A stretch of DNA of 64,000 bases from Planctomycetota bacterium (GCA_012959785.1 DUCM01000014.1:62001-126000), one strand, 5' to 3'; shown: positions 25,662 through 34,570, numbered from the stretch's first letter. A program made the numbers and translations. Notes: generated by a model not told the origin, from the letters alone.

Positions 25662-26438
25662 GTGCCCATCACGATTACTATGTTGGAAGCCTTCGGGCTC
25701 TACCTGGTGCGCACCAGCGTTCTGGTTCTGGGTACGCCCATCCTGGGTTCGGGTACAGGCTTTGCCGGCTACAAGATCGCGTTGATCATGGCTGTGACCA
25801 CTGTGCTCTTTATCAGTGGCGGTATGGACGCTGCCGAGCCCTTGGGCGTAGGCGGATTCGGCTACGGACTTTTGTGCTTTCGCGAAGTTCTGATCGGGCT
25901 CTTCCTGGCCTTTGTCTTGCAAGTTGTCGTACTTGCCGTGCGCGTGGGAGGTGAGTTGATAGGCACCGAGATGGCGTTCAACATGGCCAGCTTGGTGGAC
26001 CCGGGAACGGGCGTGCGCACGCCCCTGATCACCCAATTCTACGAAGCCTTGTTCTTCCTTGGGCTGCTCTCCGTCAACGGACACCACTGGGTTTTGGGCG
26101 CCCTAGCCAATTCCTTTGAGCGCGCCCCGATTGGCAACTTGCACATCGGCGACGGCGCTCCGGCCCTGATGCGCGATCTCTTTGGACACATGTTCGCAGC
26201 GGGCTTTGTCTTTGCGGCGCCGGTGCTCGTGCTCTTGATGCTGGTCTCCGTCTTGATCGGCTTGATGGCACGAGTTGTACCTCAGGTCAATGTGCTCGAA
26301 ATGGGTTTCACCCTGCGCGTCGGTATTGGGCTCGTGGGCATGTTTGTTTTTTCACCCCTGATTGCGCCGGCGATGGATGTGCTCTTCAAAAACCTCATGG
26401 GTGGCCTTGATGGCTGCCTGGACGCCATCGGCGGCTAA
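25662..26438 (+). CDS. fliR: FliR export gate protein
   Basis: FliR completes the FliPQR export gate. The 258-residue product starts at GTG (25662; an ATG at 25680 is a possible alternative) and has several membrane helices with the family stretch GGELIGTEMAFNMASLVDPG. A C-terminal region (ARVVPQVNVLEMGFTLRVGI GL) is typical. It is followed by flhB after 18 bases. Confidence 0.93.
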   Translation: MPITITMLEAFGLYLVRTSVLVLGTPILGSGTGFAGYKIALIMAVTTVLFISGGMDAAEPLGVGGFGYGLLCFREVLIGLFLAFVLQVVVLAVRVGGELIGTEMAFNMASLVDPGTGVRTPLITQFYEALFFLGLLSVNGHHWVLGALANSFERAPIGNLHIGDGAPALMRDLFGHMFAAGFVFAAPVLVLLMLVSVLIGLMARVVPQVNVLEMGFTLRVGIGLVGMFVFSPLIAPAMDVLFKNLMGGLDGCLDAIGG

Positions 26439-26456
26439 CCCGATACCCCTCCATAG

Positions 26457-27548
26457 ATGGCAAAGGAAGGCGAAAGCGGCGAACGCACGGAAGACGCAAC
26501 CCCACGGAGGCGTGAGGAAGCGCGTGAGAAGGGCCAGGTGGCCCTCTCGAGTGAACTCGTGTCCGCACTGAGCCTGGGCGCCGCATTGGGCATCTTCCTC
26601 TTTCTCGGTGGGCCCATGTTAGGAGCCCTGGGCGGATTGCTGCGTAAGTCACTTGTGGAATTGGGCGCCCTGGGCGTGCTTGAGATGGACCTCGTCTCTG
26701 CCAAGAACATCCTGCGTGGTGCTGGCAATGAAGGCGCGCAGGTCCTGCTGCTTTTTGCGACTCCACTGTTCATCGTGGCTGCCCTCGTGGGGTTTGGCCA
26801 GGTTGGATTCCACATCAGCCCCAAGGCGATCGAGGTGGACCTGAACAAACTCAATCCGGTCAAGGGCCTGACCCGCATGTTCTCGATCAAGTCGGTGGTG
26901 CGCACCCTGATGGCTTCCGCGAAACTGGCCGTGATAGGCGGAACGATTGCCTATGCCGTTGTGAACGAGATCGGGCGGGTCTCCAGCATGGATTCCGAGA
27001 ACCTTGGCCCTGTCCTGGTGGTGGTGGGCCAGATCGTCTTGAAAGCCGTGATAGGTGGACTCCTGGCCATCCTGGCGATCGGCCTGATCGACCTCATCTA
27101 TCAGCGCTGGCAGCACGATCAGGAACTCTTGATGACCAAACAAGAGGTCAAAGAGGAGTTCAAAAACATCGACGGAGACCCACACATCAAGGCTCGCATT
27201 CGCGCGGTCCAACGCGAGATGGCGAGTAAACGCATGATGAGCGAAGTTCCCGATGCGACCGTGGTTGTGACAAACCCGACGCACTACGCCGTAGCCCTCA
27301 GGTACGACCGTGAGGAGGCTGGCGGACGAGCCCCTTTCGTCGTGGCCAAGGGTGTCGATTTTGTGGCTCAGAAAATCAAGAGCATCGCCGCCAAGAATGG
27401 CGTCCTGCAACTCGAGAATGTTCCCCTGGCCCGCGCCCTGCACGCTCAATGCGAAATTGGCGACCAGGTTCCCGAAGACCTCTTCGAGGCGGTGGCCGGA
27501 GTGCTGGCCTATGTCTACCGCGTGCAAGGAGACGCCGTGCCCGCTTGA
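26457..27548 (+). CDS. flhB: FlhB export specificity switch
   Basis: FlhB switches export from rod-hook to filament substrates. The 363-residue protein has a charged N-terminus (MAKEGESGERTEDATPRRRE), four membrane helices to about residue 210, and a cytoplasmic domain with the self-cleaving NPTH at residues 273-276 in VVVTNPTHYAVALRY. All hallmarks are intact. Confidence 0.97.
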   Translation: MAKEGESGERTEDATPRRREEAREKGQVALSSELVSALSLGAALGIFLFLGGPMLGALGGLLRKSLVELGALGVLEMDLVSAKNILRGAGNEGAQVLLLFATPLFIVAALVGFGQVGFHISPKAIEVDLNKLNPVKGLTRMFSIKSVVRTLMASAKLAVIGGTIAYAVVNEIGRVSSMDSENLGPVLVVVGQIVLKAVIGGLLAILAIGLIDLIYQRWQHDQELLMTKQEVKEEFKNIDGDPHIKARIRAVQREMASKRMMSEVPDATVVVTNPTHYAVALRYDREEAGGRAPFVVAKGVDFVAQKIKSIAAKNGVLQLENVPLARALHAQCEIGDQVPEDLFEAVAGVLAYVYRVQGDAVPA

Positions 27549-27563
27549 GGCAGATGACATTCC

Positions 27564-29678
27564 ATGAGTGAACAACAAACAACTTCGGCCCAGGGCGCCC
27601 AGAGCTTTGGGCGCTTCCTGCGCAACTATGCCGATTGGGTCATGGGCATTGGCGTTTTGGGGTTGATGGTGACCTTGATCACGCCCCTTTCACCGGGCGT
27701 GCTCGACATTTTGCTGGCGACCAACATCACCATCTCGCTCTTGCTCCTGATGGTGACGATGAACGCGGGCGCTTCGACCGAGTTGTCCACCTTCCCGACG
27801 ATACTCCTGTTCGCCACTCTGTTTCGGCTGGGGCTGAATGTGGCTTCCACGCGTTTGATCCTCACCGGCGGCGGGGCCGGCAGCATCATCACGGCCTTTG
27901 GCAACTATGTAGCTGGCGAGAATCTGACAGTGGGGATGGTGGTCTTCTTGATTTTGATCATCATCCAGTTTGTGGTCATCACCAAGGGCTCGGGACGCAT
28001 CAGCGAGGTCTCGGCACGCTTTGTGCTCGACGCCATGCCCGGCAAGCAAATGGCCATCGACGCCGATCTCAATGCCGGCTTGATCGACTCCACTGAGGCC
28101 AAGGAGCGCCGGGCCGAAATCGCCACCGAAGCCGAGTTCTACGGGTCCATGGACGGCGCCTCGAAGTTCGTCCGCGGTGACGCTATCGCCGGTTTGATCA
28201 TCACGGCCTTGAACCTCATTGGCGGGATCACCATCGGTTCCTTGGGCGGCATGGGCCTGGCCGAGGCGGGTGAGCGTTTCTCCAAGTTGACCATCGGCGA
28301 TGGCCTGGTGAGTCAAATCCCGGCCCTCTTCATCTCGACTTCGGCCGCCGTGCTGGTGACCAAGAACAGCGGCAAGGGCAGTCTGAGCCAGAGCCTCTTC
28401 GCCCAGGTGGGCGGCAAGCCAAAGGCTACGATCATCGCGGCTGGCATGATGTTTTTCATGGGCCTTTTGCCCGGTATGCCGCGGTTGCCGTTCTTTGTGT
28501 TGGCCACGGCGCTGGTCCTGCTTTGGCGTTCCACGCGCTCGGTGGTCGCTGTTTCTGACTTACTCGTGGCCGCTGAGGGAGGCGCTGCCGAAATAGACAC
28601 CGAGACAGAAGAGAGTGCCAGCGAACAGCGGGAAGAGCGCGTTGAGGAGTTGTTGCAAGTCGACCGCGTCTCGCTTGAAATCGGCTATCGCCTGATTCCC
28701 TTGGTGCAGGACGAGAACGGCGATGGAATTCTCGATCACATCGCCCAACTGCGTCGGCGCTTTGCCACCAACGACGGCATCGTCCTTCCGCCCGTGCGAA
28801 TCAAGGACAACATCCGCCTGGCGCCCGGCGCTTATCGCGTCCTGGTCGGTGGTGAAGAGGTGGCCTCGGGTGAAATCGAGCCCAGCTATTTCCTGGCCAT
28901 GGACGGTGGCACTGCCAGCGGACCAATTCAGGGCAAGGAAACCCGCGACCCGGCCTTTGGCCTGCCCGCCTGGTGGATTGCCGAAGAGCAGCGCGATGAG
29001 GCTGAGCTCTTGGGATACACCGTGATCGATCCGACCAGTGTGCTCGTGACCCATCTGTCCGAGACCATTCGACGCGATGTCGCCGATGTGCTCACAAGGG
29101 ACGATGTAAAGGAGCTTGTGGAGTCGGTCAAGAGGACTTCTCCCACGGTGGTCGAAGAGTTGATCCCCGAACGCATGGGCTATGGCGAAGTGCAGTGCGT
29201 GCTGCGCAATCTGTTGCGTGAGAGCGTGCCAATTCGCAACATGCCAGCGATTCTCGAAGTCTTGGCTGACAATGTGCGCCGAACCCAGGACCCCGAAGCC
29301 CTGACGGAGCTCGTGCGCCAGCGCCTCGGCCGTTCCTTGTGCGAACAACACACAGGCCCAGATGGGACCTTGCATGCTGTAACCCTCGACCCGGAGGTCG
29401 AGGCCCGCATTGCCAATGCCGTGGGCACGGGAAATCAAATCGATGTCGGCGCCATCAGCCCGGCTTACTTGCAACGCCTCATGGAGCGCATGGGTGAAGC
29501 AATCGCTCAAGCCACACGGGGTGGAAATGATGTCGTGCTGCTCGTTCGTTCGAGCGTGCGGCGCTTCTTGAATGAGCTTGTGCGCTCATCGCTGCCGAAG
29601 GTTTCGGTGCTCTCCTATAACGAAGTCGTCCCCGCGCGTGCGGTTGAGACGGCGGCCGTCATCAAGATGGAGGAATGA
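27564..29678 (+). CDS. flhA: FlhA export apparatus protein
   Basis: FlhA forms the nonameric cytoplasmic ring that receives export substrates. The 704-residue product has about eight membrane helices in the first 320 residues and the FHIPEP signature (RISEVSARFVLDAMPGKQMA). The C-terminal cytoplasmic domain includes SVLVTHLSETIRRDVADVLT and the conserved EVQCVLRNLLRESVPIRNM-type segment. Length is normal. The next gene starts one base after the stop. Confidence 0.97.
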   Translation: MSEQQTTSAQGAQSFGRFLRNYADWVMGIGVLGLMVTLITPLSPGVLDILLATNITISLLLLMVTMNAGASTELSTFPTILLFATLFRLGLNVASTRLILTGGGAGSIITAFGNYVAGENLTVGMVVFLILIIIQFVVITKGSGRISEVSARFVLDAMPGKQMAIDADLNAGLIDSTEAKERRAEIATEAEFYGSMDGASKFVRGDAIAGLIITALNLIGGITIGSLGGMGLAEAGERFSKLTIGDGLVSQIPALFISTSAAVLVTKNSGKGSLSQSLFAQVGGKPKATIIAAGMMFFMGLLPGMPRLPFFVLATALVLLWRSTRSVVAVSDLLVAAEGGAAEIDTETEESASEQREERVEELLQVDRVSLEIGYRLIPLVQDENGDGILDHIAQLRRRFATNDGIVLPPVRIKDNIRLAPGAYRVLVGGEEVASGEIEPSYFLAMDGGTASGPIQGKETRDPAFGLPAWWIAEEQRDEAELLGYTVIDPTSVLVTHLSETIRRDVADVLTRDDVKELVESVKRTSPTVVEELIPERMGYGEVQCVLRNLLRESVPIRNMPAILEVLADNVRRTQDPEALTELVRQRLGRSLCEQHTGPDGTLHAVTLDPEVEARIANAVGTGNQIDVGAISPAYLQRLMERMGEAIAQATRGGNDVVLLVRSSVRRFLNELVRSSLPKVSVLSYNEVVPARAVETAAVIKMEE

Positions 29679-29679
29679 A

Positions 29680-30666
29680 ATGCAGATCCATAGAGTTCGA
29701 GGAAATGACTTGAAAGATGCGCTTCAACGCGCTCGCCGCAACTTTGGAGAAGGAGCTCTCGTGATCAGTCACGAGCGCACAAGCGATGGTGGTGTGACTG
29801 TAGCAGTCGCTCAACGACCGGCGCAAGCTGGCATGCAAGCAAGCACCACCAGCAGCGGCGCCGAGCCAGCCAAGCAAGAAGTTGACATCACGGCTTACGA
29901 CGAAGTTCGCCAGCGCTTGGCGCAGACCGGTTTCGACGCCGAGTGGATCGAGTCCAATTTGAGGCGCGCGGCTCATGCCGCCCGGCATGGTGAACATCCC
30001 ATGGATCGCTTCGGCGTCTTCATCGGAAGCGAATTCCGAATTGCTCACCTGCCCAATACTCCCGGCGTAACGCGTTTGGTGGCCTTCATTGGAAACACCG
30101 GCGTGGGCAAGACCACCGGACTCGTCAAGCTCGGCGCCCGATTTGTGCAGGCCAAGCGCAAGGTGGGTATGGCTACCCTTGATTCCCAGCGGGTAGGTGC
30201 AGTGGATCAGTACCGCGGCTACGCCGAGATGCTCGGAGCGCCCATGCGGGCCCTGCATGCCGACGAAACGCTCACCACCCAGACCCTCGGAGCCCACGGC
30301 AAGGATGTGGTGCTGCTCGATACAAAGGGTTGCGCAGAAAGCGATGCGCCCCAGCTGAAAGCCCTGCACCGGACGCTCTACGATCAAACCGCTGGCGCAG
30401 AATTGGACACCTTCCTGGTCTTCTCCGCCAGTGCGAGCCGCTCGGCTCTACGCGAAGTGACCGAGGCCTTCAGCGACTTGCGCCTGGCGGGTTGTGTGAT
30501 CACAAAAATCGATGAGACGCGTCAACCGGCGGCGGTTCTCGAGCACATATTGGAACTAGGCTTACCCGTTGCCTTTGTCAGCGATGGCCAGGACTTGGGG
30601 CTCAACTTCAGGCGCGCCACGCCGGAATTGCTGGCTGACCTCGTGCTGCTTGGGAGAGTCGAATGA
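29680..30666 (+). CDS. flhF: FlhF SRP-type GTPase for flagellar placement
   Basis: FlhF is a signal-recognition-particle GTPase that sets the place and number of flagella. From ATG at 29680 the protein has 328 residues: a basic N-terminal domain, then the N/G domain with P-loop GNTGVGKTT (138-146) and LDSQRVGAVDQYRGYAEML. The G3 motif reads DTKG (214-217), where SRP GTPases normally have DTAG. ALREVTEAF and CVITKIDETRQPAAVLEHIL near the end are typical. An in-frame extension upstream overlaps flhA by 108 bases and is rejected. Confidence 0.93.
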   Translation: MQIHRVRGNDLKDALQRARRNFGEGALVISHERTSDGGVTVAVAQRPAQAGMQASTTSSGAEPAKQEVDITAYDEVRQRLAQTGFDAEWIESNLRRAAHAARHGEHPMDRFGVFIGSEFRIAHLPNTPGVTRLVAFIGNTGVGKTTGLVKLGARFVQAKRKVGMATLDSQRVGAVDQYRGYAEMLGAPMRALHADETLTTQTLGAHGKDVVLLDTKGCAESDAPQLKALHRTLYDQTAGAELDTFLVFSASASRSALREVTEAFSDLRLAGCVITKIDETRQPAAVLEHILELGLPVAFVSDGQDLGLNFRRATPELLADLVLLGRVE

Positions 30667-31490
30667 ACTCCAGCTCGTTGCAAATGCAGGCGGCTCTGGA
30701 CGCGCGGGCCGGCCAAACAACGGCTCCCTTCCTGTTGTTCACAGGAGGCAAGGGGGGCGTGGGTAAGACCACCGTCACCGCCGATTTGGGTGTGGCTCTT
30801 TCCAGGGCGGGAAAGCGAGTGCTCATGGTCGATCTCGACCTGGGCCTCGCCAACCTTGACATCGTGCTCGGTGTGCAGGCTGGCCTTACGATCGAGGATG
30901 CCCTGGCGGGCCGCTGCGACTTTGAGGACTGCCTCGTGCGTGGACCGTCTGGCGTTTTCCTCTTGCCTGCTGGATCTGGCAGCGCCGAGATGGGCTTGCC
31001 CGATCATGAGCGGCGCCAGCTCCTGCTTGCGTCGGTCAAGCGTCTTTCTCTCGACTTCGATGTGGTTCTCGGCGACAGCGCGGCGGGCATCGGTCACGAT
31101 GTGCTGGCCTTCGCCGCTGCGGCCGACCATGTCTTCGTCATCACAACGCCGGCGGCCACTGCGCTCACAGATGCCTATGGCCTGATCAAGGCCTTGGACA
31201 CCTGGGGGCGTGAGAACGGTTCCGAAGTGCCTACCCCGGAACTGGTGCTCAACCAGGTGGATGGCCTCGATGACGCCGAATCCACGGCCAAGAAACTGCG
31301 CCGCGTGTGCGAGCGGTTTCTCTGCCGGCGCCCCCACAGCGCCGGTTGGTTGCCCCAGACAGGGACACTACGGGGCTCCAACCGAACGCCCATGACAGAA
31401 CATAACACGCTGTATAGCAACTGCTTACAGAGATTGTCTAGCCGTGTCTCGCGGCTTCTAAAGGGGTCCGAGGAGTGCCCCGGAACCTAA
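30663..31490 (+). CDS. flhG: FlhG/FleN MinD-like ATPase
   Basis: FlhG antagonises FlhF and limits flagellar number; in several bacteria it also acts on a flagellar sigma-54 activator. The 275-residue product has the deviant Walker A GGKGGVGKT at 28-36 and MinD motifs (VLMVDLDLGLANLDIVLG, then VVLGDSAAGIGHDVLAFAAA). It overlaps flhF by 4 bases (ATGA). The presence of sigma-54 activators in the same window makes the regulatory role plausible. Confidence 0.93.
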   Translation: MNSSSLQMQAALDARAGQTTAPFLLFTGGKGGVGKTTVTADLGVALSRAGKRVLMVDLDLGLANLDIVLGVQAGLTIEDALAGRCDFEDCLVRGPSGVFLLPAGSGSAEMGLPDHERRQLLLASVKRLSLDFDVVLGDSAAGIGHDVLAFAAAADHVFVITTPAATALTDAYGLIKALDTWGRENGSEVPTPELVLNQVDGLDDAESTAKKLRRVCERFLCRRPHSAGWLPQTGTLRGSNRTPMTEHNTLYSNCLQRLSSRVSRLLKGSEECPGT

Positions 31491-31515
31491 GGCTTCTCTT
31501 CAATATGGCCGATAT
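31488..31515 (+). promoter_or_regulatory. candidate sigma-28 promoter before fliA
   Basis: TAAG, a 16-base spacer and GCCGATAT match the sigma-28 consensus at 3 of 4 and 7 of 8 positions. It lies at the end of flhG, 330 bases before fliA, and would let FliA amplify its own expression. It overlaps the small gene at 31505, so chance is not excluded. Confidence 0.3.
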
Positions 31516-31765
31516 CAGCCCTAACACCACTCTTCTCGAGTCGACCTGGCGGTCGCTGGCGCGAGCCCTGGCTGCGGGAGGTGGCGCCTTGACGGCGCTG
31601 ATCTCCCTCTTCGCCGGGGTACCCCTTGCCACGGCCTGTGCCCGCGGAGCTCTGGCGCTCTTCGGTGTGCTCCTCGTGGCACGCCTGGGCGCCCTGGCCC
31701 TGGAGCGAACCTGCCGCCAGACGACTCCATTTGGAGCCGATGCCAACCCAGTCGACGATCTGTGA
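31505..31765 (+). CDS. small two-helix membrane protein between flhG and fliA
   Basis: The product has 86 residues from ATG 31505 (or 96 from GTG 31475) and two hydrophobic helices (ALAAGGGALTALISLFAGVP and ARGALALFGVLLVARLGALA), then a short polar tail. It overlaps or abuts flhG and precedes fliA. No family is recognised. Size and place are consistent with a small flagellar accessory membrane protein. Confidence 0.6.
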   Translation: MADISPNTTLLESTWRSLARALAAGGGALTALISLFAGVPLATACARGALALFGVLLVARLGALALERTCRQTTPFGADANPVDDL

Positions 31766-31843
31766 AGCAACCCATGAACCAGCGCAAGAGACAGCCTTTG
31801 TTCCAGGAAAGCGCCGCACCGAGCGGTGCCCGGGGAGGTGCGT

Positions 31844-32572
31844 GTGGCTGAGTTCGTCGACTACGCAGCGGGTGCGGAGAACGACCGCGACAAGTTGATT
31901 CTGGAGCACATCCCGCTCCTGCGTCACATCGTAGGACGCATGTGCTTCGATGTTCCCGGCGGCATGGACCGTGACGACCTCTATGGCTTCGGCATGTTGG
32001 GTCTGATCGCGGCCGCGGATTCGTGGGAAGCAGCCCGCGGTCTGAAATTCTCGACCTACGCTTACACCAAAATCCGGGGCGCCATTCTCGATGAATTGCG
32101 GCGCATGGACTTCTTGCCCCGTGGACGCAGAGAAAATGTGCGCGATCTGGACAAGACCGTGCGTGCTATGGAGCAGAAGAACGGTACACCGCCCGCGCCC
32201 GAGGACATCGCAACAGAGATGGGCATCAGCGTGGATGAGGTGGACCAGATCTTCCTGCAAGCTAAATCCAGCTCCGAAGCCTCCCTCGATGAGGGCACCA
32301 TCGGTCCCCTGGCGGATCTGCTTTCCGACCCGCATTGCGAAGAGCCGATCGGCAGCCTTGAGCGCGAGGAAATGACCGAGTTGCTCGCTCGTGTCGTCGG
32401 CAATCTTCCCGAACAAGAGCAATCCGTCATCAACCTGTACTACGCCGAGGAACTCCTGCTGAAGGAGATTGGCGAGGTGCTCGGCGTGACCGAGTCCCGA
32501 GTAAGTCAAATCCACAGCCGGGCCTTGTATCGCCTGAACAAAGCTCTGGCACCGCTGATCGGACAGTCCTGA
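31844..32572 (+). CDS. fliA: FliA flagellar sigma-28 factor
   Basis: FliA directs RNA polymerase to late flagellar promoters. The 242-residue protein has region 2 (LEHIPLLRHIVGRMCFDVPG, then RDDLYGFGMLGLIAAADSWE and FSTYAYTKIRGAILDELRR), region 3 and region 4 (ELLLKEIGEVLGVTESRVSQ IHSRAL). I choose GTG at 31844 because GGGGAGG ends six bases upstream; an in-frame GTG at 31826 is possible. It is the last recognisable flagellar gene of the operon; flgM lies downstream on the opposite strand. Confidence 0.95.
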   Translation: MAEFVDYAAGAENDRDKLILEHIPLLRHIVGRMCFDVPGGMDRDDLYGFGMLGLIAAADSWEAARGLKFSTYAYTKIRGAILDELRRMDFLPRGRRENVRDLDKTVRAMEQKNGTPPAPEDIATEMGISVDEVDQIFLQAKSSSEASLDEGTIGPLADLLSDPHCEEPIGSLEREEMTELLARVVGNLPEQEQSVINLYYAEELLLKEIGEVLGVTESRVSQIHSRALYRLNKALAPLIGQS

Positions 32573-32626
32573 ACCACCCAGTACTCGCAGAACCCACCCG
32601 CGTCCTGAAAAAACAGGAGGTCTCCC

Positions 32627-32866
32627 TTGGACTCGAACACACGGATTGCAAGAGCACAGCTGATTCCCCGCAGCCCTTCGGTGCGCAAGCGTCGTGGCAA
32701 AGGGCAAGGACAACCTCAAGAGCCCTTCAACCTCGGCGACGAGAGTGTCAAGACGCTTCCAGATGCCAACTATCAAGACGCGACATCCGAGCAAAAAAAC
32801 TTCGATCGCAGCGTAACCCCTATCGAACCCGACGAAGCCGGCAGCCAAATCGACATCACCGCCTGA
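32627..32866 (+). CDS. small acidic/basic protein of unknown function
   Basis: The 79-residue product begins at TTG with an unusually strong ribosome site (CAGGAGG) seven bases upstream. The first half is basic (RSPSVRKRRGKGQ); the second half is acidic and polar. No fold or family is recognised and it appears disordered. Position directly after fliA suggests a flagellar-associated role. Confidence 0.6.
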   Translation: MDSNTRIARAQLIPRSPSVRKRRGKGQGQPQEPFNLGDESVKTLPDANYQDATSEQKNFDRSVTPIEPDEAGSQIDITA

Positions 32867-32875
32867 CCCTCTCTC

Positions 32876-33103
32876 ATGACTCACAGAATCATCAAGCACG
32901 ATTGCGTGCAACTCGCAACGAGTTCCGCTCCAGGTGCAGACCGTTCGCTATCGGCCTCCACGCCGGGCCAGCGCATTCAAGCCAGCCAAAAAGGCGTGCG
33001 CTTGATCCACAAGGATCAGGATGTGCGCGCCATCGAAATCACCTGTGCTTGCGGCGGAGTGACTGTCATTGAACTTCAATACCCTGCGGACCCCGCGCAG
33101 TAA
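32876..33103 (+). CDS. small protein with ITCACGG motif
   Basis: The 75-residue protein has a disordered start and a compact C-terminal half, RAIEITCACGGVTVIELQYP, where Cys-x-Cys-Gly-Gly could bind a metal or form a turn. It starts ten bases after the previous small gene and is followed 15 bases later by a lipoprotein gene. No named family is recognised. Confidence 0.6.
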   Translation: MTHRIIKHDCVQLATSSAPGADRSLSASTPGQRIQASQKGVRLIHKDQDVRAIEITCACGGVTVIELQYPADPAQ

Positions 33104-33118
33104 TCCACACACATAATC

Positions 33119-33769
33119 ATGAAGCTCACCCTACTTACCTGTTGTCTGCTGTTCAGCGCAAGTTGCGCGCTTCCCCGCGTGAAGTCGGTCTATTCGGAAA
33201 CCCGCAAGCCGCCCACTGCGGTAGAAACGCCACTTGCTCAGCCAGAGACCCGGGCCACCGAGAAGATCAGTGAGCCTCGGCTGTATGCCCGTGATGGCAC
33301 GCCGGTCAGCCCTCAAGAGGTGGGCACCATCGAGGTTGCGTCACAGAGTGGACGCGCCTTCGATACCGAGGAGGGCAGCCGCTGGACCCTGCTCGAGAAG
33401 TATCAGGAGGCCGTGGCTGCTCGGGACAACTACGAGATTGAAGTCGAGGCTCTCGGAATGGCCCTCGATCAGGCCGCTCTCGCTGCGACTTCGGCCCGTC
33501 AGGCCAAAGCCGAGCTTCTAAGGCAGGTATCTGACTTGCAACAGCGTGTGGTCGCTTTGGAAGGAGAGAACATCGAGCTCGCCGGTCGTCTCACCACAGC
33601 CCAGGTTCGTCGTCTGCAATCAGAAAAGCTGCTGCTCGAAGCCAAGCTTGACTGGAGCCGCATTCAAGCCACCCTGAACAAGCCAGCGCAGGCCTCGCCA
33701 GAAAGCACAGCAGCCACCCAGGCAGCGGCTTCCCAGAAAGCTGCCAGCACTCCTCAAGGGCCCCAGTAG
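33119..33769 (+). CDS. coiled-coil lipoprotein of unknown function
   Basis: The 216-residue product has a lipoprotein signal (MKLTLLTCCLLFSASC, lipobox FSASC at residue 16), a disordered linker and a long coiled coil at about 90-185 (LLEKYQEAVAARDNYEIEVE onward), ending in a Ser/Ala-rich tail. It is probably a periplasmic spacer or outer-membrane anchored filament. The next gene, also a lipoprotein, starts two bases after its stop. Confidence 0.75.
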   Translation: MKLTLLTCCLLFSASCALPRVKSVYSETRKPPTAVETPLAQPETRATEKISEPRLYARDGTPVSPQEVGTIEVASQSGRAFDTEEGSRWTLLEKYQEAVAARDNYEIEVEALGMALDQAALAATSARQAKAELLRQVSDLQQRVVALEGENIELAGRLTTAQVRRLQSEKLLLEAKLDWSRIQATLNKPAQASPESTAATQAAASQKAASTPQGPQ

Positions 33770-33771
33770 TC

Positions 33772-34392
33772 GTGAAGCAACAACTCTCAATGGGCCTGGC
33801 CCTACTGACGCTTGCGAGCTGCTTTTCTGCTCCCAGAGAAGTGGAGACCTTGGCCCGCGCCCGAGTTGCGCCGGACTTTGCTACTTACAACATCGAGCGT
33901 GTTGGGCTGATGCCCATCGTGGGTTCCACTCTCAACGCCCACCAAAGCAGCGTTCTTGAGGGCGCTCTCTTCACCGAATTCAGCAGCGGCACCGACCTTG
34001 AAGTTGTGCCCCTGGACAGCAAGGACCTTGAGGAACTCAACCTAGGAACCTCCTACCTGCGCGGAACCTATGAGCCCGCGGCCATCATCGGCGCCGCCCG
34101 GCGCTTTCGCCTCGACGCGACTTTGGTCGTGACCGTGACCGAATACCAGTTCTATACGCCCCAGCGGTTGTCCCTACAGATCGATCTCGTGGCCTCCGAA
34201 ACCGGCGCAGTCATTTGGTCCTCGTCGCTGCACCTCGATGCGACCACCGAGCGCGTACAGCGTGCGGTAGAAGCCTTCTATTCCAACAGCGGCTCGATGG
34301 ACAATGTCAGCGGCAATGGTTGGGAGATCGCCCTGCTCTCTCCGCGCCTTTTCGCTCAGTTTGCCGCCTGGCAACTGGCGCGGCTGCTCTAG
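33772..34392 (+). CDS. lipoprotein with TolB/GNA1162-like fold
   Basis: The 206-residue protein (GTG start) carries a lipobox at about residue 17 (LALLTLASC). Its later strand pattern (VGLMPIVGSTLNAHQSSVLE, then VVTVTEYQFYTPQRLSLQID LVASETGAVIWSSSL) is typical of outer-membrane lipoproteins that assemble secretion or flagellar outer-membrane structures. This is a fold-level resemblance, not a proven family. It is coupled to the previous lipoprotein gene and ends in a dispersed palindrome. Confidence 0.7.
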   Translation: MKQQLSMGLALLTLASCFSAPREVETLARARVAPDFATYNIERVGLMPIVGSTLNAHQSSVLEGALFTEFSSGTDLEVVPLDSKDLEELNLGTSYLRGTYEPAAIIGAARRFRLDATLVVTVTEYQFYTPQRLSLQIDLVASETGAVIWSSSLHLDATTERVQRAVEAFYSNSGSMDNVSGNGWEIALLSPRLFAQFAAWQLARLL

Positions 34393-34490
34393 CCCGAATT
34401 ATTCATGCAAACGGGCTCCAAACACAGCAACTCGTTTCCTGGCGACGCTTTGCGAAGCTTGGTACGCGCTTGATTGAATAATCCGGGCTA
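34390..34490. repeat. dispersed TAGCCCG palindrome, copy A
   Basis: TAGCCCGAATTATTCA at 34390-34405, which includes the stop codon, pairs with TGAATAATCCGGGCTA at 34475-34490 (15 of 16 bases). Related copies follow the stop codons at 41117 and 52610, sharing a 3' arm GGCTAGAA or AGCTAGAG. Confidence 0.5.
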
Positions 34491-34529
34491 GAAGTCCGCG
34501 CAACGACGATCATCTCGCACCCCAAGAAG

Positions 34530-34570
34530 AAGGCGCCGTCAGATCCGTGATCGGGATCTGACGGCGCCTT
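34530..34570. terminator. bidirectional terminator between the lipoprotein gene and flgM
   Basis: A perfect 17-bp stem, AAGGCGCCGTCAGATCC with its complement, closes a seven-base loop. It lies between convergent genes, so it can stop transcription from both sides. Confidence 0.85.

Noticed and set aside
31773-31850. 25-codon ATG frame between the small membrane gene and fliA
   Set aside because: It ends inside fliA and has no ribosome site or conserved sequence; more likely leader.
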